A stretch of 64,000 bases of DNA from Candidatus Obscuribacterales bacterium (lineage in GTDB: Bacteria > Cyanobacteriota > Vampirovibrionia > Obscuribacterales > Obscuribacteraceae), in NCBI GenBank assembly GCA_021732025.1, contig JAKFVU010000057.1:58193-122192 (forward strand). The letters run 5' to 3'. Made by a program: the position numbers and the translations under genes. The first letter of the stretch is position 1. Each line of letters opens with the position of its first letter. Under the pieces are notes generated by a model. That model saw nothing but the letters and a program-made list of their open reading frames with translations. It had not been told where the DNA came from and searched no databases. Shown piece by piece: positions 1 through 9,869 of the stretch.

Positions 1-1
1 T

Positions 2-760
2 CGCGTCTGCACCTATGACGCCGACAATTATTTTGTCACTGCTATTTCGATGCCGTTTGAGTGCGAAACATTTGCTAGTGAAGAGAATCCGCTACTAGCT
101 ATCACAATCAATATAGAGCTGCCGGTGCTTCGAGAGCTGGTTCTGCAAATGGACATAAAACCAAAGCGCGACAAGGTTACTGAGGCTTCATACGCAACAC
201 CATTGACTGCCGACATACTTGATCCGATTGAGCGATTGATGGCAATTTTGGCACCAGCAAGTGAAAACTCGCCTGAGGCGTTGTGTGATCTCAAAGTATT
301 GAGCGGCCAAATTTTGCGCGAAATATATTACGGAGTGCTCAAAGGTCCGCAAGGCAATGCCCTTTACGCCTTAGCCACACGTCACGGTCACTTGAGTGAT
401 ATGAATAGCGTGCTCGAACATATTCACGACAAATTTGCCAGTGAAATAAGCGTAGATGATCTGGCCCGCTCTCTCAACATGAGTGCCACCATGTTTCACC
501 AACACTTCAAAGAGCTGACGGCGACCTCGCCTTTGCAGTATATAAAATCACTACGGCTGCACAAAGCTAAAATACTGATGGTGCAAGACGATTTGAATGC
601 CTCCGAAGCATCAGAAAAGGTCGGCTACAACAGCCTCTCGCAGTTTAGTAGAGAGTTCAAACGAATGTTTGGCAATAGCCCAACCGAAGAAGTTGCAAAA
701 ACTCGTGCCCTCTACGGAATGGATCAAGGCGCTGTGGAAGAGCTTTTAGTGAGTAGATAG
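2..760 (+). CDS. AraC-family transcriptional regulator, 5' end outside window
   Basis: Probable DNA-binding activator. The frame is open to the window edge: in-frame codons before the first ATG at 50 read YDADNYFVTAISMPF, which resembles the AraC_N ligand domain (typically YDPxxYLVxSVDLPV), so the true start lies upstream and roughly 40-50 residues are missing. The C-terminal third has the two helix-turn-helix units of the AraC family, the first around VDDLARSLNMSATMFHQHFK and the second around ASEKVGYNSLSQFSREFKRM, ending in the usual FGNSP. Its stop lies 3 bp from the stop of the convergent stress-type gene, so the two are not co-transcribed. The effector and targets are unknown; the upstream neighbour, not visible here, is the likeliest target. 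Confidence 0.9.
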   Translation, partial: RVCTYDADNYFVTAISMPFECETFASEENPLLAITINIELPVLRELVLQMDIKPKRDKVTEASYATPLTADILDPIERLMAILAPASENSPEALCDLKVLSGQILREIYYGVLKGPQGNALYALATRHGHLSDMNSVLEHIHDKFASEISVDDLARSLNMSATMFHQHFKELTATSPLQYIKSLRLHKAKILMVQDDLNASEASEKVGYNSLSQFSREFKRMFGNSPTEEVAKTRALYGMDQGAVEELLVSR

Positions 761-763
761 TGC

Positions 764-1351
764 TTAGGCAGCTGCTGAAACGTCCAGCTCCTGCGGAGAC
801 TCACTATCAAGCAGTACCATCTTAGAATTCTCGACTGTGCCAGCCAATTCGCTGCGTTGAAAAACAATCTCTAAAGCGCCATGCGAGTCCATAATTTCAA
901 ATGCTTTTGCGCGAACAACATGACTGGCGATTTCGGCTGAAATAATTACCTTTCCTTTGGGCAGAACCGCCTCATAGACATTGGTGAAGGCTGGTGGTTG
1001 GTTTGAGGCTAGCAGCACACCGACAATGCCAGCAAAATAACCGGTGACTAAAGCGCTAGCAACGGCCGCCATCATCGTCGTCAGAGCCTGAAAAGAGAAA
1101 GCATACGGAATTGCCGGTGCCATATAAGCCCCAGCTATTGCACCGGCCACGGCACCGATGCCGCCAAAAACAATGGCCACTTTCTGTTGCGGATTGCGCA
1201 AACGGCCGGCAACCGCACGTACATCTTCACCATCACCGGCGACAAAATTGATCTGTTCACTCGCCAAACCGCCTTCTTGCAGGCCCGCTACGACAGCTGC
1301 AGCTTGTTCGGGGTTGTCAAACACTCCAAATATAAGGTCTTGCTCAGACAT
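764..1351 (-). CDS. Glycine-rich membrane protein, general-stress-protein-like
   Basis: A 195-residue protein with a cytosolic N-terminal module (about residues 1-55, FGVFDNPEQAAAVVAGLQEGGL) of the kind seen in general-stress/DUF1269-type proteins. Two glycine/alanine-rich membrane segments follow (about 57-80 and 88-115), with GGIGAVAGAIAGAY packing like a glycine zipper. A C-terminal module starts with a GKVIISAEI strand. The ATG at 1351 is preceded by an AAGGAG ribosome site. The function is unproven; such proteins are usually envelope stress factors. It has its own promoter with an operator-like palindrome, separate from the efflux operon upstream. Confidence 0.7.
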   Translation of the reverse strand: MSEQDLIFGVFDNPEQAAAVVAGLQEGGLASEQINFVAGDGEDVRAVAGRLRNPQQKVAIVFGGIGAVAGAIAGAYMAPAIPYAFSFQALTTMMAAVASALVTGYFAGIVGVLLASNQPPAFTNVYEAVLPKGKVIISAEIASHVVRAKAFEIMDSHGALEIVFQRSELAGTVENSKMVLLDSESPQELDVSAAA

Positions 1352-1386
1352 GGTTTATCTCCTTTTGTCCTAACCTGTTATTTTTA

Positions 1387-1414
1387 ATTATAATCGATTA
1401 TCGATAATCGACAA
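1387..1414 (-). promoter_or_regulatory. Promoter with an 18-bp palindrome filling the spacer
   Basis: On the minus strand a perfect -10 TATAAT (1392-1387) lies 16 bp from a TTGTCG -35 (1414-1409). The perfect palindrome TCGATTATCGATAATCGA (1394-1411) fills the spacer, as expected of a repressor operator. The start point would be near 1380, giving a leader of about 28 nt before the ATG at 1351. The regulator is unknown. Confidence 0.6.
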
Positions 1415-1443
1415 GTTAACTTATTAAGGAGAAGGCCAAGTGC

Positions 1444-4400
1444 CTAAACTCTCGGTTCCACAACTTCAACCAATGGCTTTTCTTGCTTTCTCATCAAACG
1501 AGTTTGCAGACGGTCAAGGTAAATATAAAACACTGGGGTGATATAAAGTGTCACCACTTGCGATACCAGCAAGCCGCCAACAACAGTTAAACCTAGGGGC
1601 TGTCTCGATTCGGACCCGGCTCCTAAGCCAACAGCAATTGGCACTGCACCCATAAGAGCAGCCATGGTGGTCATCATAATTGGCCTGAAGCGAGTGAGGC
1701 AAGCCTCATATATTGCTTGCTCAGGCGGTTTGCCTTGCTCGCGCTCGGCATCTAAGGCAAAGTCAATCATCATAATGGCATTCTTTTTGACGATACCAAT
1801 CAACATGATCAAGCCGAGAAATCCGTATATGTCTAAATCGTGCTTGGTCAAAAGCAACACGAGTAATGCGCCAAGACCCGCCGAGGGCAGGCCAGAGAGA
1901 ATTGTGATGGGATGAATGAAACTTTCGTAGAGAATACCAAGCACAATGTAGATGACTAATATTGCGATTGCTAGCAACATCCATAAATTTTGGAATGAGT
2001 CTTCAAAGGCCTCTGCCGTTCCCTGAAAGGCCGTTGTCACAGACTTTGGCACTGTCGACTGGGCAAGGCGATTGATCTCGTTCACAGCTTCGCCTAATGA
2101 CTTACCCGGTAGAAGATTGAAAGAAATTGTCACCGATGAAAACTGTCCGAGGTGGTTAACCAACAACGGGCCAATTCCAGTCTTAATTTCAGCAATAGTA
2201 TCTAAGGGCACTAGCCGGCCAGAAGGGGCGTGCAGGAAGAGCTGTTTAAGCAGAGATGGGTCGCGGTAAAAGTGAGGTTGAACTTCTATGATCACCCAAT
2301 ACTGATTGGCCGGAGTGTACATAGTTGAAATTTGCCGGGTTGCATAAGCACTAGACAATGCATCTTCTACTTGCTGCATAGTGAGACCCAGCTGTGAACA
2401 CTTATCGCGATTTACTTCAATATGCACCTCTGGATTGTCGACTTGCATATCGCTGGCCACATCAACAACACCGGGCAATTCCTTCACTTTATCAAACAAG
2501 GCATGACCAGCGGCATAGAGCTCTTCGCGATTGGGGCTCGACAAAGTAAATTGATAGAGCGACTTAGTTACTTGACCACCAATTGTAATCGTTGGTGGGT
2601 TTTGCAAGTATGAGTTGATACCAGGAACAGTAGCAAGCTTTGGTGACAGTTCAGCGATAACATCATGAACTGAGGTTTTACGCTCTTCTTTTGACTTGAG
2701 AACAATCAAGATGCGGCCTTGATTGAGAGCTATATTTGGGCTGCCATTACCCACACCCAAACTAGACATATAGCTATGAACGTTAGGGTTTTGCGAAATA
2801 ATATCGGTCAAAGTCTTATGTAATTTGACCATGGCATCATACGAGGTTCCTTGGTCGGCTTCGGTCATACAAACAATCTGACCGGTATCTTCAGTGGGCA
2901 TGAAGCCCTTTGGAATTATGGTGAAGAGATAGCCAGTGGCAACGAACATCATAGTAAAAACAACAAGTACCGAAGGCTTATTGCTCAGTGCAATAGAAAG
3001 CGACCAGTCATAAATCTCAAGAGCACGTTTGAAAACGTTCTCTGAAGCTCTAACAAAGAGGTTCTGCTTCTCGTGCTTCTCGGCTTTGAGAAAACGGCTG
3101 CAAAGCATAGGCGTGAGACTAATAGAAATGAAGCCCGAAATAAGAATAGCAACAGAAATTGTCACGGCAAATTCGTTAAACAAGCGGCCGACGATACCAG
3201 GCAAAAGCAAGACCGGTATAAAGACTGCCACCAACGATAGAGTCATCGATAAAATTGTGAAGCCAATTTCTCTTGAGCCGTTCAAGGCCGCCTCCATCGG
3301 CGTCTCACCCATCTCCATGTGGCGCACAATGTTCTCTAGCATAACAATGGCATCGTCGACAACAAAGCCTACAGAAAGAGAGAGAGCCATCAAAGAAAGG
3401 TTGTCTAAACTAAAGCCCAAAAGTTTCATCGCAGCAAAAGTACCTACCACCGAAATAGGTAAGGCTAAGCTAGGAATTACTGTGGCAGAGAGATTACCGA
3501 GAAAGACAAAAATTACCAAAACTACCAGAGCAACTGTCAACAGCAAAGTGATCTGCACATCTTTGACCGACTCTCGAATAGTCTGCGACTGGTCGTAAAG
3601 AACGTCTATATGAACACTTTGAGGAGTCAGTGTTTTGAAGGATGGCAGTAGTTTTTTGATGCTATCCACCACCTGAATAGTGTTAGCTCCTGGCTGTTTT
3701 AGCACTGCTAAGATAATGGCCGGTTTGCCGTTGTAGATACCGCCTGACTTATCATTTTGCACACTATCGATGACATGACCTAAGTTCTCAAGTCGTATCG
3801 GGGCATTATTTTGATAGGCGACAATGACTGGCTTGTAAGCATCGGCATTAAGCAGTTGACCGTTTGATTCAATAGTAAAAGCCTGATGCTTGCCCCAAAG
3901 TGTTCCGGTCGGCTGGTTTTGATTAGCTGACACCACGGCATTCATAACATCGTTAATACCGAGGCCATAAGTGGCAAGTCTCTGGGGATTTACCTGTACT
4001 CTCACAGCATAGGCCTGGGAGCCGTTAACTTGCACCTGAGCCACTCCACTCACTCGTGACATGCGCTGGGCAATCAAGGTTTCGGCATAATAATCAACTT
4101 GATGCAGGGGCAAACTGTCAGAGCTTACGGCCAAATAAATAACCGGTTGACTGGCCGGATTAACCTTAGAGAAAGTGGGCGGCATCGTCATTTGCGGCGG
4201 CAACTGCTTGGATGCAGCTGTAATGGCCGCTTGCACATCAAGAGATGCTCCATCCATATCGCGAGTTGGATCGAACTGCAGAGTTATGAGCGACTGGCTA
4301 AGAGTGCTAGTCGAAGTCATCTGAGTCAGTCCGGCAATGGTGGCAAACTGCTTCTCTAGCGGCATCGAGACGGCTGACGCCATAGTCTCAGCGCTAGCAC

Positions 4401-4557
4401 CGCTTAGAGTACCGGTCACTTGTAAGGTAGGAAAATCGACGTTGGGCAAGTCGCTAATCGGCAAAGATTGATAGCCCATTAGGCCGAAGAAAAGAATGGC
4501 AATCATCACCAAGGTAGTCATCACCGGCCGCTTAATAAAGATGGCGCTGAGATTCAT
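1444..4557 (-). CDS. mdtC: RND multidrug efflux pump, MdtC-like
   Basis: Inner-membrane proton/drug antiporter of the HAE1 RND family, 1037 residues, the usual length. It has the first membrane helix after FIKRPVMTTLVMI, the pore motif SDLPNVDFPT, two large periplasmic loops, and a TM4 motif GFVVDDAIVMLENI with the paired aspartates. The TM10 motif VGIVKKNAIMMIDFA carries the relay lysine, so the proton pathway looks intact. Its ATG overlaps the end of the preceding pump gene by 4 bp. The adaptor-pump-pump order matches MdtABC, whose two pumps work as a heteromer; the assignment as C rather than B rests on order only. It is the last gene of the MarR-led operon. Confidence 0.9.
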   Translation of the reverse strand: MNLSAIFIKRPVMTTLVMIAILFFGLMGYQSLPISDLPNVDFPTLQVTGTLSGASAETMASAVSMPLEKQFATIAGLTQMTSTSTLSQSLITLQFDPTRDMDGASLDVQAAITAASKQLPPQMTMPPTFSKVNPASQPVIYLAVSSDSLPLHQVDYYAETLIAQRMSRVSGVAQVQVNGSQAYAVRVQVNPQRLATYGLGINDVMNAVVSANQNQPTGTLWGKHQAFTIESNGQLLNADAYKPVIVAYQNNAPIRLENLGHVIDSVQNDKSGGIYNGKPAIILAVLKQPGANTIQVVDSIKKLLPSFKTLTPQSVHIDVLYDQSQTIRESVKDVQITLLLTVALVVLVIFVFLGNLSATVIPSLALPISVVGTFAAMKLLGFSLDNLSLMALSLSVGFVVDDAIVMLENIVRHMEMGETPMEAALNGSREIGFTILSMTLSLVAVFIPVLLLPGIVGRLFNEFAVTISVAILISGFISISLTPMLCSRFLKAEKHEKQNLFVRASENVFKRALEIYDWSLSIALSNKPSVLVVFTMMFVATGYLFTIIPKGFMPTEDTGQIVCMTEADQGTSYDAMVKLHKTLTDIISQNPNVHSYMSSLGVGNGSPNIALNQGRILIVLKSKEERKTSVHDVIAELSPKLATVPGINSYLQNPPTITIGGQVTKSLYQFTLSSPNREELYAAGHALFDKVKELPGVVDVASDMQVDNPEVHIEVNRDKCSQLGLTMQQVEDALSSAYATRQISTMYTPANQYWVIIEVQPHFYRDPSLLKQLFLHAPSGRLVPLDTIAEIKTGIGPLLVNHLGQFSSVTISFNLLPGKSLGEAVNEINRLAQSTVPKSVTTAFQGTAEAFEDSFQNLWMLLAIAILVIYIVLGILYESFIHPITILSGLPSAGLGALLVLLLTKHDLDIYGFLGLIMLIGIVKKNAIMMIDFALDAEREQGKPPEQAIYEACLTRFRPIMMTTMAALMGAVPIAVGLGAGSESRQPLGLTVVGGLLVSQVVTLYITPVFYIYLDRLQTRLMRKQEKPLVEVVEPRV

Positions 4558-7500
4558 TTGGCATCCTCATATTTGGTTTCAGCAAGCCGCCGGCGTGGCA
4601 AACGAAAGACTGTCTTGTCTTTAATAAAATGCTGAAAGCGATCTAAGTAAATATAAAATACAGGCGTAATATACAAAGTCACCAACTGCGACACTAGTAA
4701 ACCGCCAACAATTGTCATACCAAGTGTTTGCCTAGAGCCGCCACTTTCACCAAAGCCGATAGCGATGGGCAAGCTCCCGAGAATGGCTGCCATAGTCGTC
4801 ATCATGATGGGGCGGAAGCGCACGAGGCAGGCTTGATAGATGGCTTTTTCTGCTGTTAGATTCTGGGCGCGTTCGACATCAACGGCAAAGTCAATCATCA
4901 TGATGGCATTCTTTTTGACAATACCAACTAGCAATATCAAGCCTAAGAAGCCATACACATCTAAGCTCAGATTGAAAATAATGAGAATTAGGAGCGCACC
5001 CAAACCGGCCGAGGGCAGCCCCGAAAGGATAGTAATAGGGTGAATGAAGCTTTCATATAGAATGCCGAGAACGATATAGATAACAATTATAGAAATGAGC
5101 AGTAGTGCCCCTAAATTCTGAGTCGAGCTATCAAAAGCTTGAGCTGTTCCTTGAAAGCTACCAGATACATCTTCAGGTAGTCCGGTTGCCACCAACTCTT
5201 TCACCGGAGCAACCGCCTCACTCAAAGCCACCCCGGGTTTTAGATTGAACGAAACTGTCACAGCAGGGAACTGGCCCAAGTGGTTTACCAATAGAGGACC
5301 AGCTCCTCGATCAACCGTAGCCAAAGTATCAAGCGGTACCAGTTGCCCATTGCCAGCACGAACAAAGAACCAGTGCAGCATTGATGGGTCTTCAGTGTAC
5401 TGGGGCTCCACTTCGAGTATGACCCAATACTGATTAGTCGGTGTGTAAATCACTGACACTTGCCGAGCTGAGTAAGCGTTATTGAGGGCATCTTGCACCT
5501 GCTGCACATTGATACCAAGACGGGCACATTTGTCTCTATCAATTTGCACATTGAGCTGCAAATTCTTCACCTGCAAATCGCTATTAACATCTTGCAAATT
5601 GGGCATAGCTTTGAGCTTTGTCTCGAACTCGCGAGAGGCTTTATACAACTCTTGCAGGTCAGAGCCAGAAAGAGTTACTTGATATTGGGCCTTGGTTAGC
5701 TGACCACCAATGCGAATGCCACCAAGATTTTGCATGAACAAGTTGATGCCAGGAACATTGGCAGTGCTTTTGCGCAACTGCTGTATAACTTCATCAAGCG
5801 AAGCCTGACCGGGCCTGTCTGCCTTATCTTTCAAGACCATAAATATACGGCCCTGATTAACAGCCTGGTTTGGTCCGCTAGCACCAATACTCGACATCGA
5901 GCCACGAATACTTTCATTCTGGCGCACTATGGCGGCCAGTTGCTGTTGGTGGCGCGCCATCTCAGCAAATGAGATGCCTTCAATAGCCTGGGTCATACCA
6001 AAAATCTGGCCGGTATCTTCACTGGGCATGAAGCCTTTTGGCACTTCTTTGAGCAAATAGCCAGTGGCTACAAGCATTAGGACGAAGCTGAGCAATACGA
6101 TACGCTTGTGATGCAGAGCCGGTTTCAAAGTAAAGTCATAGGCAGATTGCAATTTGCCAAACAAATTATCTGAAAAGCGGTGTAACCAATTGCGCTTAGT
6201 GCTGGCGCTCAAGAAGCGAGCACAGAGCATTGGTGTAAGGCTAAGAGAGACAAAACCGGAAATTAGAATTGCAACTGATATGGTGACGGCAAACTCAAAG
6301 AAGAGGCGCCCGATGATACCACCTAAAAACAGAATGGGAATAAACACTGCAATTAACGAAATTGTCATCGAGACAACAGTAAAGCCAATCTCCCGCGAAC
6401 CATTAACAGCGGCCAGCAATGGCGGCTCGCCGGCCTCAATGTGTCGGACAATATTTTCTAAGACCACAATAGCGTCATCAATAATAAAGCCAACTGATAG
6501 TGTCAAAGCCATCAGCGAAATATTGTTCAGAGTGAAGCCAAACAGCTTAATGGCGGCAAAAGTGCCCATCAGAGTAATGGGCAATGTGATACTGGCAATC
6601 AGAGTAGTTGGTAAGCTCCCCAAAGCCATTACAATAACTAGAACAACCAAGAACACTGTGATAACGAGAGTGGCTTTAACATCGCCCACAGAGCGCCTAA
6701 TTGAAATACTGCGGTCATAGAGAATTTCTAAATCAACAGCCCCAGGAAGAATAGCCCTGAAGTTTGGCATCATCTTCTTGATGTTATCTACAATCTCAAT
6801 TGTGTTCGTTCCTGGTTGGCGCTGCACCGTTAAAATGATGCCGCGGCGGCCGTTGTACCAGCTGGCCACTTTATCGGTCTGGACACTGTCTATCACTGTG
6901 CCGATGTCACTGATGCGCACCGGTGCACCTTTGCGATAGGCAATGATGAGCGGCTTAAAGGCGTCAGCATTGAAGAGCTGCCCGTTCACCCTAATGTTGT
7001 AAGAAGTGTCAGGGCCATGCAGAGTGCCGGTGGGCAAATTAACATTGGCCTGCCTTATGGCCGCCGCCACTTCATCAATGCCAATACCATAGGCCGCTAA
7101 TTTTCGCGGATCAACTTGGATATGCGGTGCATAAATCTGCGAACCCATCACCTGCACTTGTGCTACACCGGAGGTCATAGAAATGCGCGGGGCAATGACA
7201 TTCTCGGCATATTCATCGACTGCGTAGAGGGGCAAAGTCTTTGAACTAAGGGCGACAAATAGAATGGGCGAATCAGAAGGATTTACTTTGCGAAAGGTGG
7301 GAGGACTGGGCATACTGGCCGGCAACCAAGGGCGGGCAGCGACAATCGCAGCCTGCACATCTTGAGCGGCGCCATCGATACTACGGTTCAATGCAAACTG
7401 CAAAGTAATAGAAGTGATGCCCGTAGCAGAAGTGGAGTTCATCGACTCTAGGCCGGCGATGGCACTAAACTGTTTCTCTAAGGGCGTAGCTACAGCCGAC

Positions 7501-7688
7501 GCCATTGTTTCGCCATTGGCCCCAGGTAATCCGGCGCTGACACTAATGGTAGGAAAATCAACTGCTGGTAAGTCGTTCACAGGCAAGGTAACATAGGCAA
7601 TCAGACCAAAAATCACTAACGCCACCATCAATAGTGTCGTCATCACCGGACGCATAATGAATGGGCGAGAGAGATTCAAAAGGTTCAT
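4554..7688 (-). CDS. mdtB: RND multidrug efflux pump, MdtB-like
   Basis: First of two tandem RND pumps, 1044 residues, clearly paralogous to the next one downstream and close to E. coli MdtB in its opening (FIMRPVMTTLLMVAL, then VNDLPAVDFPTI). The proton-relay residues are present: GFIIDDAIVVLENI in TM4 and VGIVKKNAIMMIDFA in TM10. It overlaps the adaptor gene by 4 bp on one side and the second pump by 4 bp on the other, so the three are translationally coupled. Two pumps behind one adaptor suggest a heterotrimer. Substrates cannot be read from the sequence; the MdtABC family handles amphiphiles such as bile salts and novobiocin. Confidence 0.9.
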   Translation of the reverse strand: MNLLNLSRPFIMRPVMTTLLMVALVIFGLIAYVTLPVNDLPAVDFPTISVSAGLPGANGETMASAVATPLEKQFSAIAGLESMNSTSATGITSITLQFALNRSIDGAAQDVQAAIVAARPWLPASMPSPPTFRKVNPSDSPILFVALSSKTLPLYAVDEYAENVIAPRISMTSGVAQVQVMGSQIYAPHIQVDPRKLAAYGIGIDEVAAAIRQANVNLPTGTLHGPDTSYNIRVNGQLFNADAFKPLIIAYRKGAPVRISDIGTVIDSVQTDKVASWYNGRRGIILTVQRQPGTNTIEIVDNIKKMMPNFRAILPGAVDLEILYDRSISIRRSVGDVKATLVITVFLVVLVIVMALGSLPTTLIASITLPITLMGTFAAIKLFGFTLNNISLMALTLSVGFIIDDAIVVLENIVRHIEAGEPPLLAAVNGSREIGFTVVSMTISLIAVFIPILFLGGIIGRLFFEFAVTISVAILISGFVSLSLTPMLCARFLSASTKRNWLHRFSDNLFGKLQSAYDFTLKPALHHKRIVLLSFVLMLVATGYLLKEVPKGFMPSEDTGQIFGMTQAIEGISFAEMARHQQQLAAIVRQNESIRGSMSSIGASGPNQAVNQGRIFMVLKDKADRPGQASLDEVIQQLRKSTANVPGINLFMQNLGGIRIGGQLTKAQYQVTLSGSDLQELYKASREFETKLKAMPNLQDVNSDLQVKNLQLNVQIDRDKCARLGINVQQVQDALNNAYSARQVSVIYTPTNQYWVILEVEPQYTEDPSMLHWFFVRAGNGQLVPLDTLATVDRGAGPLLVNHLGQFPAVTVSFNLKPGVALSEAVAPVKELVATGLPEDVSGSFQGTAQAFDSSTQNLGALLLISIIVIYIVLGILYESFIHPITILSGLPSAGLGALLILIIFNLSLDVYGFLGLILLVGIVKKNAIMMIDFAVDVERAQNLTAEKAIYQACLVRFRPIMMTTMAAILGSLPIAIGFGESGGSRQTLGMTIVGGLLVSQLVTLYITPVFYIYLDRFQHFIKDKTVFRLPRRRLAETKYEDAK

Positions 7689-9187
7689 TTGCCTATAACA
7701 TCAACTGCCTGAGTTTCTTTTTGCACTTTTACTTTTGAGCCTGGGCCGAGTTGAAGCTGGCCGTCAGTAACAACCGTTTGACCAACTTTAAGACCATCGA
7801 CAATTGCGATGAACTCGCCTGAGGTCTGGCCTAGCTTGACCTTAACCAAATCAACGGTGTTATCTGGCTTGAGCACATAGACAGAATTGCCCTGTTGTGT
7901 AGTCTGCACCGCACGCGATGGCACAACCACCGATTTTCCTGCCGGTGGCATAGAAATGACAACATCAACAAATTGGCCAGGAAATAGCTTCTGACCGATA
8001 TTTTCAAAACTCGCACGCAATAAAATTGTACCGGTATTGGTGTTAACAGTATTCTCCATAAACGAGATATGACCCTTCACGGCCTCAGCCTTACGCCCTT
8101 CAACCAGAGCTTGAATTTTCAGGGTACCGTCAGCCTGAGAGCGGCGCAGATCATTGAGATACTGCTCTGGCACAGTGACATTGACATAAATAGGATTTAC
8201 CTGAGCAATTGTCACTAGAGGTGTAGTGGAAGTGGGTGAGACCACGTTGCCTTCATAAACGTTGAGACTGCCGGTGCGGCCATCGAGGGGTGAATAGATT
8301 TTAGTCCAGCTAAGCTGTAGTCGAGCCTGATCAGCCAGGCCCTGGTCGGCACCGAGCGTGCCGCGAGCGGTTTCGATAGCGGCCCTATCACCGCGAGTTA
8401 CAGCTTTGGCGTTCTCTACCATCTTCATGTCAGCATCGATAGTTGCCTGTGCTTGGGCTGCACTAGTAGCAATCTGATCGCTCTGTTCTTTCGACACAGC
8501 CCCTTCGCGCACCAGCTCAGCGTAACGCGTCACCTGCACGTCGTTGTACTGCGCCTGGGCTTTGTCTTTGCGCAAATTAGCATAGGCCTGGCCGATCATA
8601 GTTTGGTCACGGGCCAGATTGGCTTGAGCAGCTTCAACTTGCGCTTTGTCTCGTGCGACATTGCCTTCAGCTTGAGCTAAGGCGGCCTGATAAGAGCGCG
8701 GATCAATTTGAAATAGCAATTGACCCTTTTTCACTGATTGACCTTGGGTAAAGTGCACCTTAAGTAGTTGCCCACCAACTTGGGGGGTAATGTTCACCAC
8801 CGAAAAAGGAGCGACGTTACCAATGCTTCTAAGCTCAATAGGCAAAGCTTTTTCACCAGAAACAGCCACCAGCACTGGTACTACTTTATCTTTGCCTTTA
8901 CTGTCTTTTCCTGACTTGCCATCTTTACTACCAGAGCCATCTTTGCTCACTTTGCCCGACTGACCATCGCGACTATGAATGGCTGCAGCTATACCGTCTT
9001 TGTTGTCTTTATCGTGACGTAGTGAATAAACAGTAGCAGCGCTTCCGACAATAAGTAGCACCACTAAAGAGACAAAAACTACTTTGTTCGACTTCTTGTT
9101 TCCTGGCAAAGGAGATTGATCGTGCTCACCTTCAGGCTTGATAAAAGTCTTGTCTGGTTTGGTAGTGGTATCCAGTTCTTCTTTCAT
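7685..9187 (-). CDS. mdtA: Periplasmic adaptor (membrane fusion protein), MdtA-like
   Basis: A 500-residue HlyD/AcrA-type adaptor linking the RND pumps to an outer-membrane channel. A single N-terminal anchor lies near residues 34-53 (VVFVSLVVLLIVGSAATVY). It is followed by an unusually long Gly/Ser/Lys/Asp linker (about 58-100). Then come the lipoyl half-motif (PQVGGQLLKVHFTQGQSVKKG), an alpha-hairpin rich in Ala/Gln (about 160-285), the second lipoyl half (SPLDGRTGSLNVYEGNVV) and beta-barrel/membrane-proximal domains. No outer-membrane factor is in this operon; the TolC encoded at 24993-26540 could serve. The charged linker is longer than in MdtA and may span a thicker envelope layer. Confidence 0.88.
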   Translation of the reverse strand: MKEELDTTTKPDKTFIKPEGEHDQSPLPGNKKSNKVVFVSLVVLLIVGSAATVYSLRHDKDNKDGIAAAIHSRDGQSGKVSKDGSGSKDGKSGKDSKGKDKVVPVLVAVSGEKALPIELRSIGNVAPFSVVNITPQVGGQLLKVHFTQGQSVKKGQLLFQIDPRSYQAALAQAEGNVARDKAQVEAAQANLARDQTMIGQAYANLRKDKAQAQYNDVQVTRYAELVREGAVSKEQSDQIATSAAQAQATIDADMKMVENAKAVTRGDRAAIETARGTLGADQGLADQARLQLSWTKIYSPLDGRTGSLNVYEGNVVSPTSTTPLVTIAQVNPIYVNVTVPEQYLNDLRRSQADGTLKIQALVEGRKAEAVKGHISFMENTVNTNTGTILLRASFENIGQKLFPGQFVDVVISMPPAGKSVVVPSRAVQTTQQGNSVYVLKPDNTVDLVKVKLGQTSGEFIAIVDGLKVGQTVVTDGQLQLGPGSKVKVQKETQAVDVIGK

Positions 9188-9202
9188 TTCTTCTCTTAAT
9201 CA

Positions 9203-9721
9203 CTAAATTTTGGCGTTCGCTTCGGTAAATGCAGTCTTGAGCAATGCCAGGGCTTCTTCTACACTAGCCAACTTTTCTGGAGGCAGTTGAGCAATCACAT
9301 GTGACAATTCTTCGACTGCCACAGCGCGACTGCCGCGTAGATGCGCTTCACCGGCAGGGGAGAGAGAGAGGATAACGTTTCTTCGACTGCTGGGATCATT
9401 GGTGCGAATCACCATGCCGCCTTTAACCAGACGATCAATCATTGTTGAAGCTGTGGCATTAGCAACACCCAAAGACTCAGCCAGTCGGCTCAAACCAGAA
9501 CCTGGACAGTTGTTGATGAAGCTCATCACCCGCAGTTGTGGTAGTGATGCCGGTGTCTCCACCTGCCTAAGCACGTGGCTGCGAATGTAATACATGATGT
9601 ACGGAACAGTTTCCATGACCTTACCGGCCAGTAGATTGTTCTGGTCTTCGCGGCTCTGGTCTTCCCGGCGAATAGCCAAATCGCTCTCAAGGCTAGCCGG
9701 TCTTGTCTCTGCTGCTTTCAC
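9203..9721 (-). CDS. MarR-family transcriptional regulator
   Basis: A 172-residue winged-helix repressor. The core has the recognition region SRLAESLGVANATASTMIDR followed by a wing around DPSSRRNVILSLSPAG, the classic MarR DxRxxxLxLT-type signature. It is the first gene of the efflux operon, 15 bp ahead of the adaptor, so it most likely represses its own operon and is released by a toxic ligand. A small inverted repeat just upstream of its probable -10 supports autoregulation. The N-terminal 30 residues are charged and variable. The divergent gene at 9870 may share this control. Confidence 0.9.
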   Translation of the reverse strand: MKAAETRPASLESDLAIRREDQSREDQNNLLAGKVMETVPYIMYYIRSHVLRQVETPASLPQLRVMSFINNCPGSGLSRLAESLGVANATASTMIDRLVKGGMVIRTNDPSSRRNVILSLSPAGEAHLRGSRAVAVEELSHVIAQLPPEKLASVEEALALLKTAFTEANAKI

Positions 9722-9765
9722 GCGCCCTCCGGTCTATCAAAGATTAGACCCTTACAACTATTCTT

Positions 9766-9784
9766 AGTATAGCTAACTATTAGC
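9766..9784 (-). promoter_or_regulatory. Putative marR promoter and operator
   Basis: On the minus strand a TATACT -10 (9771-9766) is abutted by the inverted repeat GCTAA-TAG-TTAGC (9784-9772). The -35 is weak. MarR proteins usually bind such short inverted repeats over their own promoters. The 148-bp gap to the GTG at 9870 also has to hold the divergent promoter. Confidence 0.4.
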
Positions 9785-9869
9785 AAGACTAACTTATTTT
9801 CCAAATGTTCCTGCTGCACTCGACATCCAAATCGTGCTACTTTTCAAGCAATCTGATTGGAGCCCACCC

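Noticed and set aside
1394..1411. Palindrome as transcription terminator of the efflux operon
   Set aside because: No run of T follows on the minus strand, the stem is AT-rich, and the element fits better between the -35 and -10 of the next gene.
3029..3598. 189-residue plus-strand frame opposite an RND pump gene, with a similar one at 6154-6720
   Set aside because: Both lie antisense to the same conserved part of two paralogous pumps, so their similarity comes from the real genes on the other strand. The composition (Lys/Thr/Ile-rich, no domain) fits a shadow frame.
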